Origin: Luscinia megarhynchos | Lineage: Eukaryota; Chordata; Aves; Passeriformes; Turdidae | DNA length: 64,000 bases | Direction: 5' to 3' | Assembly: GCA_034336665.1 (NCBI GenBank) | Contig: CM067584.1 | Location: forward strand, 4,072,699-4,136,698 | Part shown: one piece after another, positions 1-11,869 of the stretch | Layout: each line of letters starts with the position of its first letter | How positions within the stretch are numbered: position 1 is the first letter of the stretch | Notes under the pieces: model-generated | What the model was told of the DNA's origin: nothing | Seen by the model: the letters and a program-made list of their open reading frames with translations, nothing else | Database searches by the model: none | Made by a program: the position numbers and the translations under genes

Positions 1-500
1 AAGAGTGTTGAGCAAGTCTCCTAAATTCTCTGTCCCTTTTTTTCTTTCTATGTAAAATATGTAATGTTCATCCACGGAAGGGGAAACCTTGAGATCCTTG
101 AATGCAAAGCATTTTTATTAAAATAGAGGATGCTGTCTAAATCTGGCAGACTTCTGTATCTGTGTTTGGAGCAAAAAATGAGGCCTCTTGCTAACAAATC
201 ACATGCTGAAATTCCCTCTCTTGGACCTACCTCTCTCTGCAGCTCCTGCTCCCTTTGTGTCTATACTGTCTGTGTAAGTGGTCTCTCCACAATCCCTCCT
301 CTTATTATCTTGGATTCCTTACTCTGTGTAAGGGATCTTGGGCTTTGATCTCTAACTCTTTCTACTTCATTAAAAAAAAAATGTTCCTACAGAGATCTGT
401 GCATTTGTGTGCAAAAAAAAAAAAAAAAAAAAGAAAGAAAGAAGGGAAAGAAACAAAAAAGTCTTGTTGAATTTTTCCCCCCCTCCCCCTCTTCTTCCAG
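1..500 (+). other. BNIP3L: BNIP3L intron (3' part) before penultimate coding exon
   Basis: Non-coding, AT-rich sequence upstream of the BNIP3L exon. It holds an A-run at about 413-432 that grades into a purine-rich stretch, then a pyrimidine tract ending in CAG at 498-500. That tract forms the splice acceptor for the exon at 501. No earlier BNIP3L exon is visible in the window. Confidence 0.85.
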
Positions 501-650
501 GGAATTCCATTTCAGACATCCCAAACGTTCAGTGTCTCTAAGTATGAGAAAAAGTGGAGCAATGAAAAAAGGTGGCATTTTCTCTGCAGAATTTCTTAAG
601 GTTTTCATTCCATCTCTGTTCATATCTCATGTTTTGGCTCTGGGACTAGG
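501..650 (+). CDS. BNIP3L: BNIP3L (NIX) penultimate coding exon
   Basis: BNIP3L/NIX is an outer mitochondrial membrane BH3-like protein and a mitophagy receptor. This exon encodes the stretch from [19 protein letters not shown] to the first part of the C-terminal membrane anchor ([17 protein letters not shown]). I recognise it as nearly identical to vertebrate BNIP3L. Against the human protein as I recall it, one L-to-I change is visible in the anchor. The anchor keeps the Ser-His and AxxxG features used for dimerisation in the BNIP3 family. The exon starts with one base completing the previous codon, after a TTCTTCCAG acceptor. It ends GG before a GTAAGT donor, so the last Gly codon is split. 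The LC3-interacting region lies in earlier exons outside the window. Confidence 0.97.
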
Positions 651-1776
651 GTAAGTATTAACCCAATTCTCACTTCAGCTTTTGCTTTTCCACTTTGCTT
701 GAATGTCAGGTCCTGCTGAAAAGGGCTTTTTCTAGAATAATGATTTTTGTCCCTCACTCAAACTTTTTCTACAAAAGCAGGAAAACTTTGCAGCAATTAA
801 AACTTTGCAACCTTTAATGTGCTTTATTTCTAGAATAAATCAAATTATATTGAGTATGCATAGATGAGTTTGCAATTGTAATATGTGCAATTTGATTATG
901 TGTCTTCTATTTAAATACTTCAGGTTATAAAGGGGAAAATTAGAATAGATGGAAAATAACTTCTACTGACCAGTATGAAAGGACACTGTACAAATAATGA
1001 TGCTGAGGTGGTGTGTGTGGCACAAACTGTAATTTCCAGTTTAATGCTGCATTGTGATATTGCTGAAAGTCAAGGTTTGAGTACTTAGAGAAAGAGAAAT
1101 GAAATATTGGATGTGTCCTGCAAGATCAGCTGAGTCTGCTCAGCAGTGTTTTCATTACCTGGGCTAATCCCACATAATCTCTGACTTTGCCTAAATCCTT
1201 ATGTTCTGTTTATCCACCTTATGTTCTTCTGGGATGGTGCAAATGGACTCAAAACTTGGCTTTATTTAACTTTTATATTTGTTTTTGTGGATGTAGTTCA
1301 AGTGTCTCTTTAAATTCTTGTAAACTATCAAATAAATTAGGATTAGATGTGAGCATGCACTGTGAGATACTTGTACTGCAGCATTTCTGCAGTGATTTAA
1401 ATCTTGCTTGTGGTCAGTGTGTGCATAGACCCTCAGTGCTCAGAGTTTTAAAGCTCAACCCATCTCTGTAGGCAGCACTTGATTTGTTTTCCCCCACTTG
1501 TCTGGGAGTGTTGCTGTGTCAGGTACTCAAAACAAAAGCTTTTGGATTGAGGTTTTCAGATGAGGAAAACCCACTTTGGGTGAGTACTGAGAGCACTCAC
1601 CCTTCCAGACTCATGCAAAACCTCACTGTAAGTAATTTTCTGGAAGAGAAGAGAAGAGCAGTTTTAATTTTCTTTAGGGAAGATGTTCAGTGTGGAATTT
1701 TCTGTGGCTGGATCTCAGAGCAGCTGGCTGTGCAGGAATATTGCTGTGCAATACCAAACCTGTGTTTCCATTGCAG
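651..1776 (+). other. BNIP3L: BNIP3L last intron
   Basis: A 1.1-kb intron bounded by GTAAGT at 651 and TTCCATTGCAG ending at 1776. It is AT-rich. I see no conserved exon, RNA gene or repeat family in it. Confidence 0.9.
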
Positions 1777-1825
1777 CATCTACATTGGGAAACGCCTGAC
1801 CACACCTTCAGCCAGCACCTATTGA
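1777..1825 (+). CDS. BNIP3L: BNIP3L (NIX) last coding exon, C-terminus
   Basis: This exon completes the split Gly codon and encodes IYIGKRLTTPSASTY followed by TGA at 1823-1825. It is the end of the transmembrane anchor plus the short C-terminal tail that projects into the mitochondrial intermembrane space. The human tail reads RLSTPSASTY, so one S-to-T change is seen. The reading frame is continuous with the exon at 501-650. The first CDS part of the gene is off the left edge, so BNIP3L is partial here. Confidence 0.97.
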
Positions 1826-2299
1826 GCAGAGGGCACCCCTGGACCCCCTGGCCTGCCAAGGTCTTACTGTCTCATGAGTACATTTGACTTGAGACCATTC
1901 TAAGCATGACCCTGACTTCACCCTTTCCTTCCATATCCAGGTTTTTGCTAACTCTGGAATTCAGTATTGTGTTGGAACTCTGTTGAGGTGTTTTTGGCTA
2001 TCCACATTTTTCCCTCTCTCCCATTCCCCTGCCTCTTGGCCTGCAAGACACGTCAGAGTTGCTGGATGGAGTTTACAACTGTCTCTATGTTGCAAGGGCT
2101 TCTCTCAATGCAAAATGCCACCAGCAAGTTTAATTTTATCAGTGATGCTGTTGCCTCCTTAGTGCAACCTGACTTCAGTTGCAGTTGTGCATGGTCTAAT
2201 GTTGACTGCATGGTGGTGATAAAAGAGTCTCTTTGGAAGAAAATTACTGATGGGAGTGGAAAAGAGTTTTTCTTTTGTACAAAAAGAAGCTGGGTATGG

Positions 2300-2327
2300 A
2301 ATAAAGTAAGAAATCACTGGCAATAAA
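2300..2327 (+). promoter_or_regulatory. BNIP3L: Candidate proximal poly(A) signals of BNIP3L
   Basis: Two AATAAA hexamers lie 22 bp apart, at 2300-2305 and 2322-2327, about 480 bp after the stop codon. They could support a short BNIP3L 3' UTR. No transcript evidence is available here. Confidence 0.4.
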
Positions 2328-3146
2328 GATCCAGTTTCAATCAGCTTTTTGGGGGGAATTTACTCTGCCCCTTGTATTGGCTAACAAACACCATTTGAAT
2401 TGCAGGAGGCAAAGACTGCAGAAATTTTCAAGTAGGATAACTAAATCCATCAGCATATTTTAATACTAGGTAATTGTTGTAATCTTGTCTTTTCTATGAA
2501 GTCAGCTCCTTATTCCTTGTAGGAAAACCTGTCTGATACCTAGGAAATATTAGAAAAATTGCATTGTTTGCATGTGAAGAAGCTTTTTTTTTTCTTTACC
2601 TGTTTTTCTTTAGGGAAAAATTTTCAATGTGGAATTTTCCTTTTCAAAGTAGTTCTAAATTAAGGAAAAACCCAACAGCTGTAGTGTAGGTAGGCTGTGT
2701 GTAAAAGGAAATTCTTCTGTTTGTTGTGGAACCATTTACAGCTCTGAGGATCCGAGTTTCAGCAGGAAAAGCTTTTGACTCATCCTTAAGGGGGACAATC
2801 TTGCAGGTGCATGAAGGTTCAGAAGTTGGAAAAGCTCTGAAATGTCTTCTGCAAATGAATTTTCAATATTCCTCTCTCTCATTGTTTACTGTACAATCTC
2901 CTTTTTGGGGATACTTGGAAGCTGAAAGTCACTTGTGATGTCTCATGTTAGGGTAGATTTCTCACTGATGTTGTTGAACTTTTATCTTAGGGAACATTAA
3001 GCCTTGTCCTCCTTCAGTGACACTTCTTTTCAAAATGTGAAGCTTTAGTACCAAATTGTTACAAAGCATCAGGACAGTCATGTCCTTAAATAGATTTTAT
3101 TGGATTTCAGAACATGTAGCATGAACTCTGAAGGATAGAATACTGT

Positions 3147-3187
3147 TTTTATATATATATATATATATATGAATATATATATAAAAA
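3147..3187. repeat. (TA)n microsatellite in BNIP3L 3' UTR
   Basis: About ten uninterrupted AT dinucleotides followed by a second short AT run after a GA interruption. Confidence 0.9.
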
Positions 3188-4525
3188 TATGATATAGACT
3201 TTAATACTAAGTATTTAGGGAACCAATGCTAATTTTAAGACTAGCAAAAATCTCATTTAAATAAGAACTTTAGTAGGCTGACTGTTAGAAAATAAGAAAA
3301 TCTAGTCAGCCATTTGGAAAAAACAGCTACCTATAATTGCTTGCTTGCATCAGACTTTATAAAGTTGATTATTTGATAGAGCAGTGATTGCTTGAACCAG
3401 TTGATGCATAGAAGCTAAATCCCAGCTGAGATTTGGGTTAAAAGACTTTAGTTAGCTCCCAGGAAGTGAAAAAGTTAAGGATGAATCCACTGCTAAAGTG
3501 TATTTATTTTCATTCTCTACTTCTGAATGCTGTCAGAGAATGCTTTCAGGGTGAACAACAAATCTTCTTGAGTAATCTGCTTTTTTTTTTTTCTGTCACT
3601 TGTGAATACTTAGTGGCACTTGAGCTGCCCACAAGTGCAGGTTTGTTTTGGGTGTGGATATTGGGTTTCACCCAGAGGTGGGGGTGGGCAGGGGAAGGTG
3701 GTGGAGGGAGCTTCAGAGTGCATCAAATATTTCATTTGCCAGCCCTCAGACCTGAAAGGCTGGACCACTTTCAGTTCTAGCACAGCACCTTGTTTTGTAT
3801 GGAATTGGAGTAGTGGAAAAAGAGATTTTTTTTACTAAGTAGGGAATATTTTTAAAGAGAAAAACCCAGTAAATTACCCCTTTCTAAATTAATGTCAGAA
3901 TATCTGAGAAATAACAGTGCAAGCTTGTGGCTGGATAATGATGTTTGGAGTAAATCTATGAAACCCAGAGCTGAGGAATGTCTGTGGTCACTGTAACACT
4001 GGCTGGGATAAGTGCAGTATTTATTGAGAGCCTGTTCTAAGCTTTGGAGGAAAATCTGCAACTTCCAGTTTTACAATGAACAGCATCAGAATGTTGTATC
4101 ATTCAAAAAAGGGGTTTCAATTATTGAGAGTTGAAGTTTTGTTAAGATAAATGTTGTTTAAAAAGCTTTATACCTGTTTACAGTTTTGGAAAAAAAATAA
4201 ATAAATAAATAAGTAGGCTTCATTTTTCTTACATTCAGTGAAAACTGGCCTAGACTATTTGTAAATAGGATCAAGAAAAACTGCATAAACTTCGCACATC
4301 TAAAGGTGCAGGCTGACCTGACTGCAGCACATGCATATTTACTTACTGTTTTCAAAAGTGAAAGCTGAAGATTGTTAGAAATTCCAATTTTTTTAATTGA
4401 CATTTGTTGAAATATTGGAGTTAACTGAGCCAAAGTGATTATGCATTCTTCATCAATTAGTTAGCACTTTGTAACATTATCTACAGTTTACATGTATAAG
4501 TTGTAGCTTCTAAACATTTTGTGCC

Positions 4526-4531
4526 ATTAAA
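4526..4531 (+). promoter_or_regulatory. BNIP3L: Candidate distal BNIP3L poly(A) signal ATTAAA
   Basis: The hexamer ATTAAA sits 2.7 kb after the stop codon. A GT-rich stretch (GATTGTCTG) follows about 25 bp downstream, as expected around a cleavage site. Placement agrees with the long BNIP3L 3' UTR known in mammals. Confidence 0.6.
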
Positions 4532-4550
4532 GCTCTCACAAAACTGATTG

Positions 4551-7173
4551 TCTGAAATGCCTTCCTTTGGTCCTTCTCCTCTCCCCCTTTTTCCAGGTCT
4601 GCTTTTTGGGATTTTGAGATGGTTCATGGAACTCTTTTGTTCTGGGTGACACAAACATTGAAGCTGCTGTTTATAAACTGGAATAATTTTTTTTTGAAAG
4701 ATTGCTTGGGTTTGTTTTTGTTTTGTTTTTTTAGTGGCCTGGGATCATCTGCTTCATTTCCTGAAGCACTTAATAAAAATATTCCCCCTGGTTGGCCTTG
4801 TGTTCCTTCTCCAAGTCCTCCAGCACCTTGTCCAGGAAAACTCTGAGAGGAAAATAATGGTGGCATATGGAATGTGAAGTAGAATTGCTGAGATTTTGTA
4901 TGATTGGTCAACTCTGTTGTATTCCTTGTATTTCTCTTCTGTTTCCTAATTGTGTTTAATTTGCAGATTAAAGAGTAAGGGACATAAACCCTGATTGTTA
5001 ATCTGCCTCCATGTTCTTGGTTCAAGAGCACTGTTTATTTCTATTTATCATGAGGAGAGTTGTTCATTCTGGGTGGGAGTGGCACCATTCATTACTGGTA
5101 CCACTTGCTCTTATCTATATTTTTAATCTGTGCATCCAGAACTTTGTGTAAATGGGATTTTCTTTTTCCAGAGGTATAAGAGAAAATTCTAAACCCTATT
5201 TGTAGAAAGTTTCTCTCTCTGAGACTCACAGTGAAACTTGGGTCTTGCTTCAAAACCTTTTCAGTTATAATGAAGAAAATAAATACAAGATCATTTTGCA
5301 TAAGGCAGCACTTCCTTTGCTCTGGGGTTGTTCTGGTGTAAATCACATTTTGATGGAGTTGAGGACTGTCTCCAAGTTTCTTTTCTTTCTTGTCCAGGAA
5401 TATCAGATTCTGGGGAAGTTCTCTTCTGCCTTGACCTGAGTTCAGTGCTGGGATATTGAGTCCTTACTCTGGATTCAGGCTTCACTGTACATGTATGAAA
5501 AGCTTAGAAATGTAATTGTTTAATGGGGAAGTTCACTATAAAAACATCATTTACACATTTGTGTGTGTGCATACCATAAAAATTCAATCTGAAAGTGAAT
5601 CCCTGACTCCCTGCAGGTGTTTGTAGGATCTTTGCCTTGTGCTTGCAGTTTATGAAGAATCCTTTGTGGCTTGGGCCTTGAAAACCAAAATAAATCACCA
5701 GGATTCCTGAACTGTGCCCTGCAGTTCAACCAGCACTTTCAAAGCAAAACAAAAACCTGGAGATACTCCTGAAAAGCCTCGTGCTGGATACAGCATCCCC
5801 ATGAAAAAGAGAGAGCTCGGTGAATTTGCATTTGCTGAGGTCCCTCTGTGAGTGAGCTGAGTGACCAGGCAGGGCTGACATTGCTTTTCCAGGAGGGAAA
5901 GGAAACGTGACTTCACTTTCTGAGCTGCTGCCAGAGAGCTGAGAGTATGGAAACAGGCATTTTTCTATTTTAAACTGCTTCCTGACACTTCTCTGATAAG
6001 ACTGGGAAGTTTGTTTAGAGTTTCTTTCTGTGTGGTGCAGTTTGTAACTTGCTGTTCGTTGTCTGAAGAGAAATCACTGAGTTTTAAGGGCAGAAAGTGT
6101 CTTATTCTGGAGTGTTTATAAAAAAAAGAGAATGGTCCTACAGCTGCTGAAGTTGTTGCAGTGTATTAAGGTGTATAATTTGGGTCACAAAAAGACATAT
6201 GCTTGCAAAAGTCTGAGTGTGTGGAGTTGTGCTGAACCTACACCCTGAGCTGTTCCAGCCTTTAACTTCCACCTTACTTTGGAGTTTAAATTCCAGCCCC
6301 TGGATCCTGGAATGCCTTTCTATGGAAGATCAAGGAGCCTCTGACTCTCAGTGCATTTTTCTGTGTCTTCTAAGTAAGTGTTTTAATGAGAAACTCTGTT
6401 TTAAGACCAATCTTCTCACAGCCTTTTACTTCTGGCATGTAACCTGCATCTAACTATGGGCTGGGAGACTCATTTATCAATACAAAAAAACTTTATATGC
6501 AAATTTTGGGTGAAACATATTCCTTGCTCTTCTTTTCCATATTAAAAAAACCAATAATTCCTCATTTATTTCAAGAGTGCTACATGAGCCTGTGACCTAA
6601 CAAGATGTGAACAGTGCATGGTGGAATTGCAGACACAAACTGCACCCCTGGATCTGTGGGCAGAGCAGGCAGGGCCCTTGTTCCTCAGCTGCTGGAGGAG
6701 CTTGGTGGGACCATCCTCAACAAAAACCTCCTCTGCACCTTGCTGCTGGTTGAAATCTCTTCTGCTTGTGCTTTATTCCCATTACTCAGGGTGCAGGTCA
6801 CTGCTGGGTGTTCTCACCCTGCTTCACTGCATTCCTGTGCTCTGCTCATTCATCTCCTGTTTTCACACTGCTGCTCTGTTCTGCTCAAACACCTTCAGTC
6901 TCTGTCTCTGCCATGAGTTTTGGTAGCCAAAAGATTGCCCTGCTTTGTGTGTCTGCTGGTTCCATGAGCCCTGCAGGTTCAGGTGGGAGTGTGGGGAGAG
7001 CTGCAGCTCCTGCTGGCTGCTATTTAGTGGTTGATGTGTGCAGCTGGGGCTGGCACAGCCCAGGGTGGGGGAGAGCTCCAGGGGCCACTGCTCTGCTTCA
7101 CCTGCAAGGAGGGAGGATATAAAGGAAGTTTACACTTCCATCAGGAACCTCAGTTCTGGACTGATGGGTCCAG
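4551..7173. other. Intergenic sequence, no gene seen
   Basis: AT-rich sequence between the BNIP3L 3' end and the first CR1 copy. I see only short homopolymer runs and AATAAA motifs at about 5278 and 5688. No coding exon, RNA gene or recognised transposon is supported. Confidence 0.6.
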
Positions 7174-7388
7174 ACTGAAAGGGGGGAGATTTATGTGAGA
7201 TAACAGGAAATTCTTCCCTGTGAGGGTGGGCAGGCCCTGGCACAGAGAAGCTGTGGCTGCCCCATCCCTGGGAGTGTCCAAGGGCAGCTTGGATGTGCTT
7301 GGAGCACCCTGGGATGGTGAAATGTCCCTGCCGTGGAGCAGGGATGGTCTTTGAGGTCCCTTCCAGCCCAAACCATTGCAGGATTCCA
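7174..7388 (+). mobile_element. CR1 LINE 3' fragment
   Basis: It matches the familiar avian CR1 3' end. The ordered blocks are 'aaattcttccctgtgagg', 'tggcacagagaagctgtgg', 'gtccctgccgtgg' and a terminal 'tcccttccagcccaaacc' followed by a degenerate ATTC repeat. Sense orientation is +. It is 5'-truncated, as most CR1 copies are. Confidence 0.85.
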
Positions 7389-7537
7389 CAAAGTGTTATG
7401 TTTATAGGTGAATCACACACTAAATCAGTATTGAGCTCCAAATTTGGAACCATTCTGGATTTCTGTCTGAGAGCTCCTCCTGAAGGCCTGGAGGATGCTT
7501 TGTGAGCAGAGTGTGCTCCCAGTGGTGCTGGGTAAAT

Positions 7538-7670
7538 GGGGCTGGGGCAGCCACAGCTTCTCTGGGCACCCTGTGCCAGCGCCTCCCCACCCTCACAGGG
7601 AAGAATTTCCTCTGTGTATCTCACATAAATTTCTCCTCTTTCAGTCTGGGACCCATTAGCCCTTGTCTTA
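7538..7670 (-). mobile_element. CR1 LINE fragment, inverted relative to its neighbour
   Basis: Reverse complement of the CR1 segment present at 7174-7300. It includes 'ccacagcttctctgggc', 'caccctcacagggaagaa' and 'tttcctctgtgtatctcac'. With the previous copy it forms an inverted repeat separated by about 250 bp. Confidence 0.8.
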
Positions 7671-8456
7671 AGCACAATTTCCTACAGCTGGGAGGTGAGA
7701 AGGAGCTGCAGGTGCCCTGCTGGGCTGGGCAGGGTCTGTCTGTGCTGCCCAAGCCTGGCAAGGACAGAGCATTTCTGCTGCTTATCGAGCCAGCTCCAGT
7801 TACAGGACTCTTTGTCAAAATATGGATACTTTATAAATGCTGATAAGGTGGGAACAAAGTTCTGTCAGAGTCTGAAATGGATACACACAGGTGAATTTTT
7901 CAGCTTCGTCTTTGCAAAGTCAGAATTAAAGCCTCGTAGTGTGTGAGGGCCAGAGCTGAAGCAGAGCTCAGGTATTTTTACAAAGAATGGGACATAAAAA
8001 TCTCTTTGTACTCACAAGACTCTCAGTGCTGCCGGTTCGTTGGGTTTGAAGCTGTGTGCTGGAGTGCAGCAGTCTCCTTTAGGACTCTCCCCGAGCCTGG
8101 CTCTCTCCTCTCACATAAAAAGCTGCAGCACTGTCAGGAGACACCCCATTCCTGCTGCCACAATGTGCCAATTGTCATTTCGGTTCAGAGTGAGAGGCAG
8201 CAGACAATTACAGCTGCTGCTTTCAGAGCACTGTCTGACAGGTAGAAGAGATCTCTGGGGCTCCTACAAATTGCTGTAATGGCTTCAGCTCCCAAGCAGC
8301 CGATGTGCCCATTTCCCCCTCGGCAGCAGCTGCCCTGAGGAGCTCTGCTGTAAGCAGGGGCACTCTGCAGTTTGCCCCGGTTTGCTGGGCTTTGTTTCTG
8401 TGTGCTGAAAATTAGATCTTGTCCAATTACATTCACAGGTCCAGGGAAAGGCAGAG

Positions 8457-8690
8457 CACAGAATCCCAGAATCACTGAGGCTGGAAAATCCCCACCTTGT
8501 CCCCAGCCCAGAGCTCCCAGTGCCACCCCCAGGAGTTCCTTGGCCGCCTCCAGGGATGGGCACTCCAAGCCCCCCTGGGCAGCCTCTTCCATGGAGAAAT
8601 TGCTGCTGATGTCCAGCCTGAGCAGCTCGAGGCTGTCGAGCCCCACCTTTAAATTCTCTGCTCTCTTTTCCCAGCGTTGCCGGCCCCATC
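8457..8690 (-). mobile_element. CR1 LINE fragment
   Basis: It starts 'agaatcccagaatcactgag' and continues with 'ccttgtccccagcccagagc' and 'gggatgggcactccaagc', an avian CR1 3' end in antisense. The same subfamily recurs at 9327 and 38275. Confidence 0.75.
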
Positions 8691-8859
8691 GGGCTCTCTG
8701 GCTGGAAATTGCTTTTTCTACATTTGGGATAGAAACCCGAAGCCTGTTGGCTGCACTGTTACAACAACGAGTTAAACTCATCAGTGGAGGAGGAGGAAGC
8801 TTCTGGCTGGCACTGAGAGCCCCGAAGGAAAGCACAGCTCCCCAGCAGTGCAGGAAGCT

Positions 8860-9325
8860 GGGTGGGAACCAGTGCCGGCAGTGATGCTCGGCGGGGTTTT
8901 GCTGTGCAGGGCGGTTTTCCGGGCTGCGCTCCGTGTGTGGAGGGATGGATGGATGGATGGAGTGGGAAGGGGAGAGGAGGAGGAGTGGCAAGACAAGCAG
9001 GGCCAGAGCAGGAGCGTGCGGAGCCCTCTGCCATAGGCTCCTGTGCTAGGTGAGGGGGCCGGCGGTGCCTCCGCCCTCCCCAATTGGCTGCTCCTGCGGT
9101 GGCACCACCCGTGATGTCACCCTGGCAGCTCCACACCCGCCTTTCGGGGGGCTTTTGCTTTCCCCGGCACAAGCGTCTGAGAGAGAGGAAAGAGGAAAGG
9201 GAAAAGAGCGATGCTCCGAGCGCTGCCTCCCATCCCTCCTCCCAGCAGCGCACGGAGCGGAGTTAACCGGGATTTCTGCGGCGAGGGAATCGGGTTTGGT
9301 TTGCGAGCAGCATCGAGTCCTGATC
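8860..9325. promoter_or_regulatory. CpG-rich segment without an assigned gene (possible promoter)
   Basis: CpG dinucleotides are much denser here than in the flanks. The segment holds a CCAATTGG element at 9080-9087 and a CRE-like TGATGTCA at 9112-9119, followed by GC-rich and purine-rich stretches. It looks like a CpG-island promoter, but no coding exon I recognise follows on either strand. It could serve a non-coding RNA, or be a distal regulatory island of BNIP3L or DPYSL2. Confidence 0.4.
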
Positions 9326-9326
9326 C

Positions 9327-9402
9327 CCGCCTTGTCCCCAGCCCAGAGCTCCCAGTGCCACCTCCAGGAGCTCCCTGGGCACTCCCGGGACGGGCACTCA
9401 GC
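9327..9402 (-). mobile_element. CR1 LINE short fragment
   Basis: It shares 'ccttgtccccagcccagagc' and 'tcccagtgccacctccagga' with the copy at 8457, then diverges. Confidence 0.6.
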
Positions 9403-9429
9403 GCGGGAAGGATCGGGTCACTTAGGAAC

Positions 9430-9925
9430 AGATAATAGGATTGCCAGGAAAATGAATCCACAGACACCAGAGGTTTGTGTCCAAAAGGAGACAGAGGAGT
9501 CATTTTTGCTTTATTCCAATAAAGGGAGAGGCCAGGGGGCTTTTCCCGGGGGTCTCTCAGATTTTTGGAGGACTCAGCCTCCTTTTTATCCCAATTTCCC
9601 TCTCTCTCTCCCCATGGGCTGAGGTACTTGAGAGGCACAGACTGCCCAAACACCTGATACCTGAGATTCCCCTCTAATCTACAATCCTCCCTTTTCATTT
9701 TTAATTCTTATAGAATTCATGGTTTTCCCCCATTGCTTCCTTTCATCTTCCAGTATCCAACTTAATTTCTCAGCAAACCTACAGTTTGTTTGTAAAGGCA
9801 AATATGTTTTTCCATTCATCCATCAGTAGAATCCCATCCCATTGTTCCTTTCATCTCTCAGTGCTGGTTTTATCCCCCAGCAGACCCACAGCTGTTTGTA
9901 AAGACAAATGTGACATTCCTCTCAG
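9430..9925. repeat. Interspersed-repeat-like segment with an internal ~110-bp duplication
   Basis: Two diverged copies of a segment lie at about 9724-9815 and 9835-9925. Both share a 'ttcctttcatc' start, a 'cagcaaacc/cagacccac' middle and a 'gtttgtaaag' end. The upstream part has LTR-like features, including a 'caataaaggg' signal at about 9519. I cannot name the family. Confidence 0.4.
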
Positions 9926-11869
9926 GATAAATGTAAAAAAGAAGGAGAAAAGGTAGAACAGGAAAGATTTTCCTCCCAGCCCGTGTCTCTCAGAACTCTC
10001 TGGACTGTAATTTGTGATGCTGAATGCTCCAAACATGGCAACGTGTGCTTTTTGCCCCAAAGCACTTGGATGTGTTTGCTGCTCTACACACCTGAGCATC
10101 ACATTTGAATAATTTGTATAATTGGCACAGCCACTGCCAGCCAAAACCACACAGGCTGCACAACTTCCCCTTTTCCTTACCAGTTTATTTTGCTCTCCAT
10201 CCCTTTCTGCTGAATTTTATCTTCTCCAAGTGTTCAGGATTTTATTTTTTCATTGGGCTAGAAATAGAATTGTGTGTTTGTTTTTTCCAGGATGAAAACA
10301 ACAGGTGCCTTTATGCCACTGACTTGATACTGGCTGCAGGAAAGTCTTTGTGACTCAGTCCTCATCTGTAAAATGGAAATATTAACATGTTGTGGAAAGG
10401 TGTTAATAACCTCAGTTAAAGAAAAGGATTTCTAGAATCTTTTCATGTAATTATCCCAAATACCAAGGATGTTTTTTCCAAATTCTCAGCCAGTGTAGAT
10501 AATTTTAGTGTCAGCCAATAGCATGTTAATGTGTGCCCTCAGACCTGTTCTGTGTGATTCATTTTGGATTATATGCTATGTCTGTCTTAGCTTATAAAAC
10601 CAGTTTTAATGACCCATGAAGCAATTAGTAAATTTATATTCCCATAGAAGAATATTACTGTGAGACTCAAATTTGTGTGGAGCTCTGTGATTTCTGCTGG
10701 GCTGGTTTTCTGGGTATCTTAGGGAGATAATGAGGTGATGGTCCTTAGTCTTAAATTACTGAGCTGGATGTGTCAGCATGCTGAGTCAGTGAGGGGATTT
10801 TTGATCTCTGTTTCTGATAAAATGAGTGTTTCACATTTATCTCTGGTACAACACTGTCCAGTGGGATCAGGGGAATCCTGCATGAGCTGTGCCATGAGGG
10901 TCAGGATCTGAAAATCCATTGCATGGGTGCCTGCTAGAAAATCTGTCCCCTGGTATAAAATTCTTATCAGCAAGGAAATGCACATTGTTTCCCCTTGGCC
11001 TTCCCAGGCCTCCTTGGAGAGTGATGAAAACCCTGCTGGTAATTCCCAAATGCTTTTCTCACATGCAGCAGGGCAGTGAGCCAGAAAGCCAGGGATGGTC
11101 TCTGCAGGTCAGGCAGAGCCATCAGAACGTGGGCTGGACAGGAAAATTTAAACCTCCTGAAGGCTTTTCTCCAAAGCCCACACCAGTAAATACCTTCATG
11201 TTTTGGCTTGGAATGAAATGGGGCTTAGTTAACATTCCCAAGCCCTGGGCTGCTTTGTTCCTTAGAGCTGCCACTGTGCTCAACCAGCAGCTGCTTTTCC
11301 CTTTTCCTGGAGGGACTTTATATGGTCAACCTGTTTAAATCTGCCTCAAAGTATTTGCTTTTCCCATCTCTGCCTGGGTTTGCTGGCAGCCTGGCACACC
11401 AGCTTGTGGAGAGCTGAACTTTCATTGCTGGCTGTGGCATCAGTGTCCTGTCAGCCAGGACATGTCCTGGAGCTGGGTCACACCAGGCTCCTCAAGGGTG
11501 CTGAAGGAGCAGTGGATGCTTTCCAACATCTGGCAGAAAACAGCTGCTTTAAAGCATGAGGAGGAGAGGTTAGAGTCCCAGTGAGCCCAGTCTGCTGCAC
11601 TCACCTGCACTGGGAGCTGAGTTCAGCACCAAGCCCAGGTTTCTCTCTGCAGGAGCTGTGTGAAATGCCAGCAGCTGGCCTGAAGGGACCGGCTCAGGCT
11701 CCTGTCACTGCCCCTCCTTGCTGGGAGCTCCCTGAGCTCGGTCAGAGCTGCTGAGGGACACGGCAAACCCTCCTCATCCCCAGGGACCCCGGGGCTGCAC
11801 GGCCACGGCAATGTGGTGACAGCCTTGGGGCAGGGGGAGCTCCAGTGTGCTGGGGCAGGCTTGGGGTGA
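9926..11869. other. Intergenic sequence, no gene seen
   Basis: Mixed-composition sequence with no recognisable exon, RNA gene or transposon. Short open frames do not resemble known proteins. Confidence 0.55.

Larger units (their letters stand above)
1826..4550 (+). other. BNIP3L: BNIP3L 3' UTR (probable extent)
   Basis: AT-rich, gene-free sequence directly after the BNIP3L stop codon. Mammalian BNIP3L has a 3' UTR of roughly this length, and the ATTAAA at 4526 would give a 2.7-kb UTR. Two earlier AATAAA motifs at 2300 and 2322 could give a short form of about 0.5 kb. The distal end is inferred from motif position only. Confidence 0.7.

Noticed and set aside
8185..8991. 268-codon open frame on the - strand
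   Set aside because: It runs through an antisense CR1 fragment and GC-rich sequence; no homology or coding pattern is evident.
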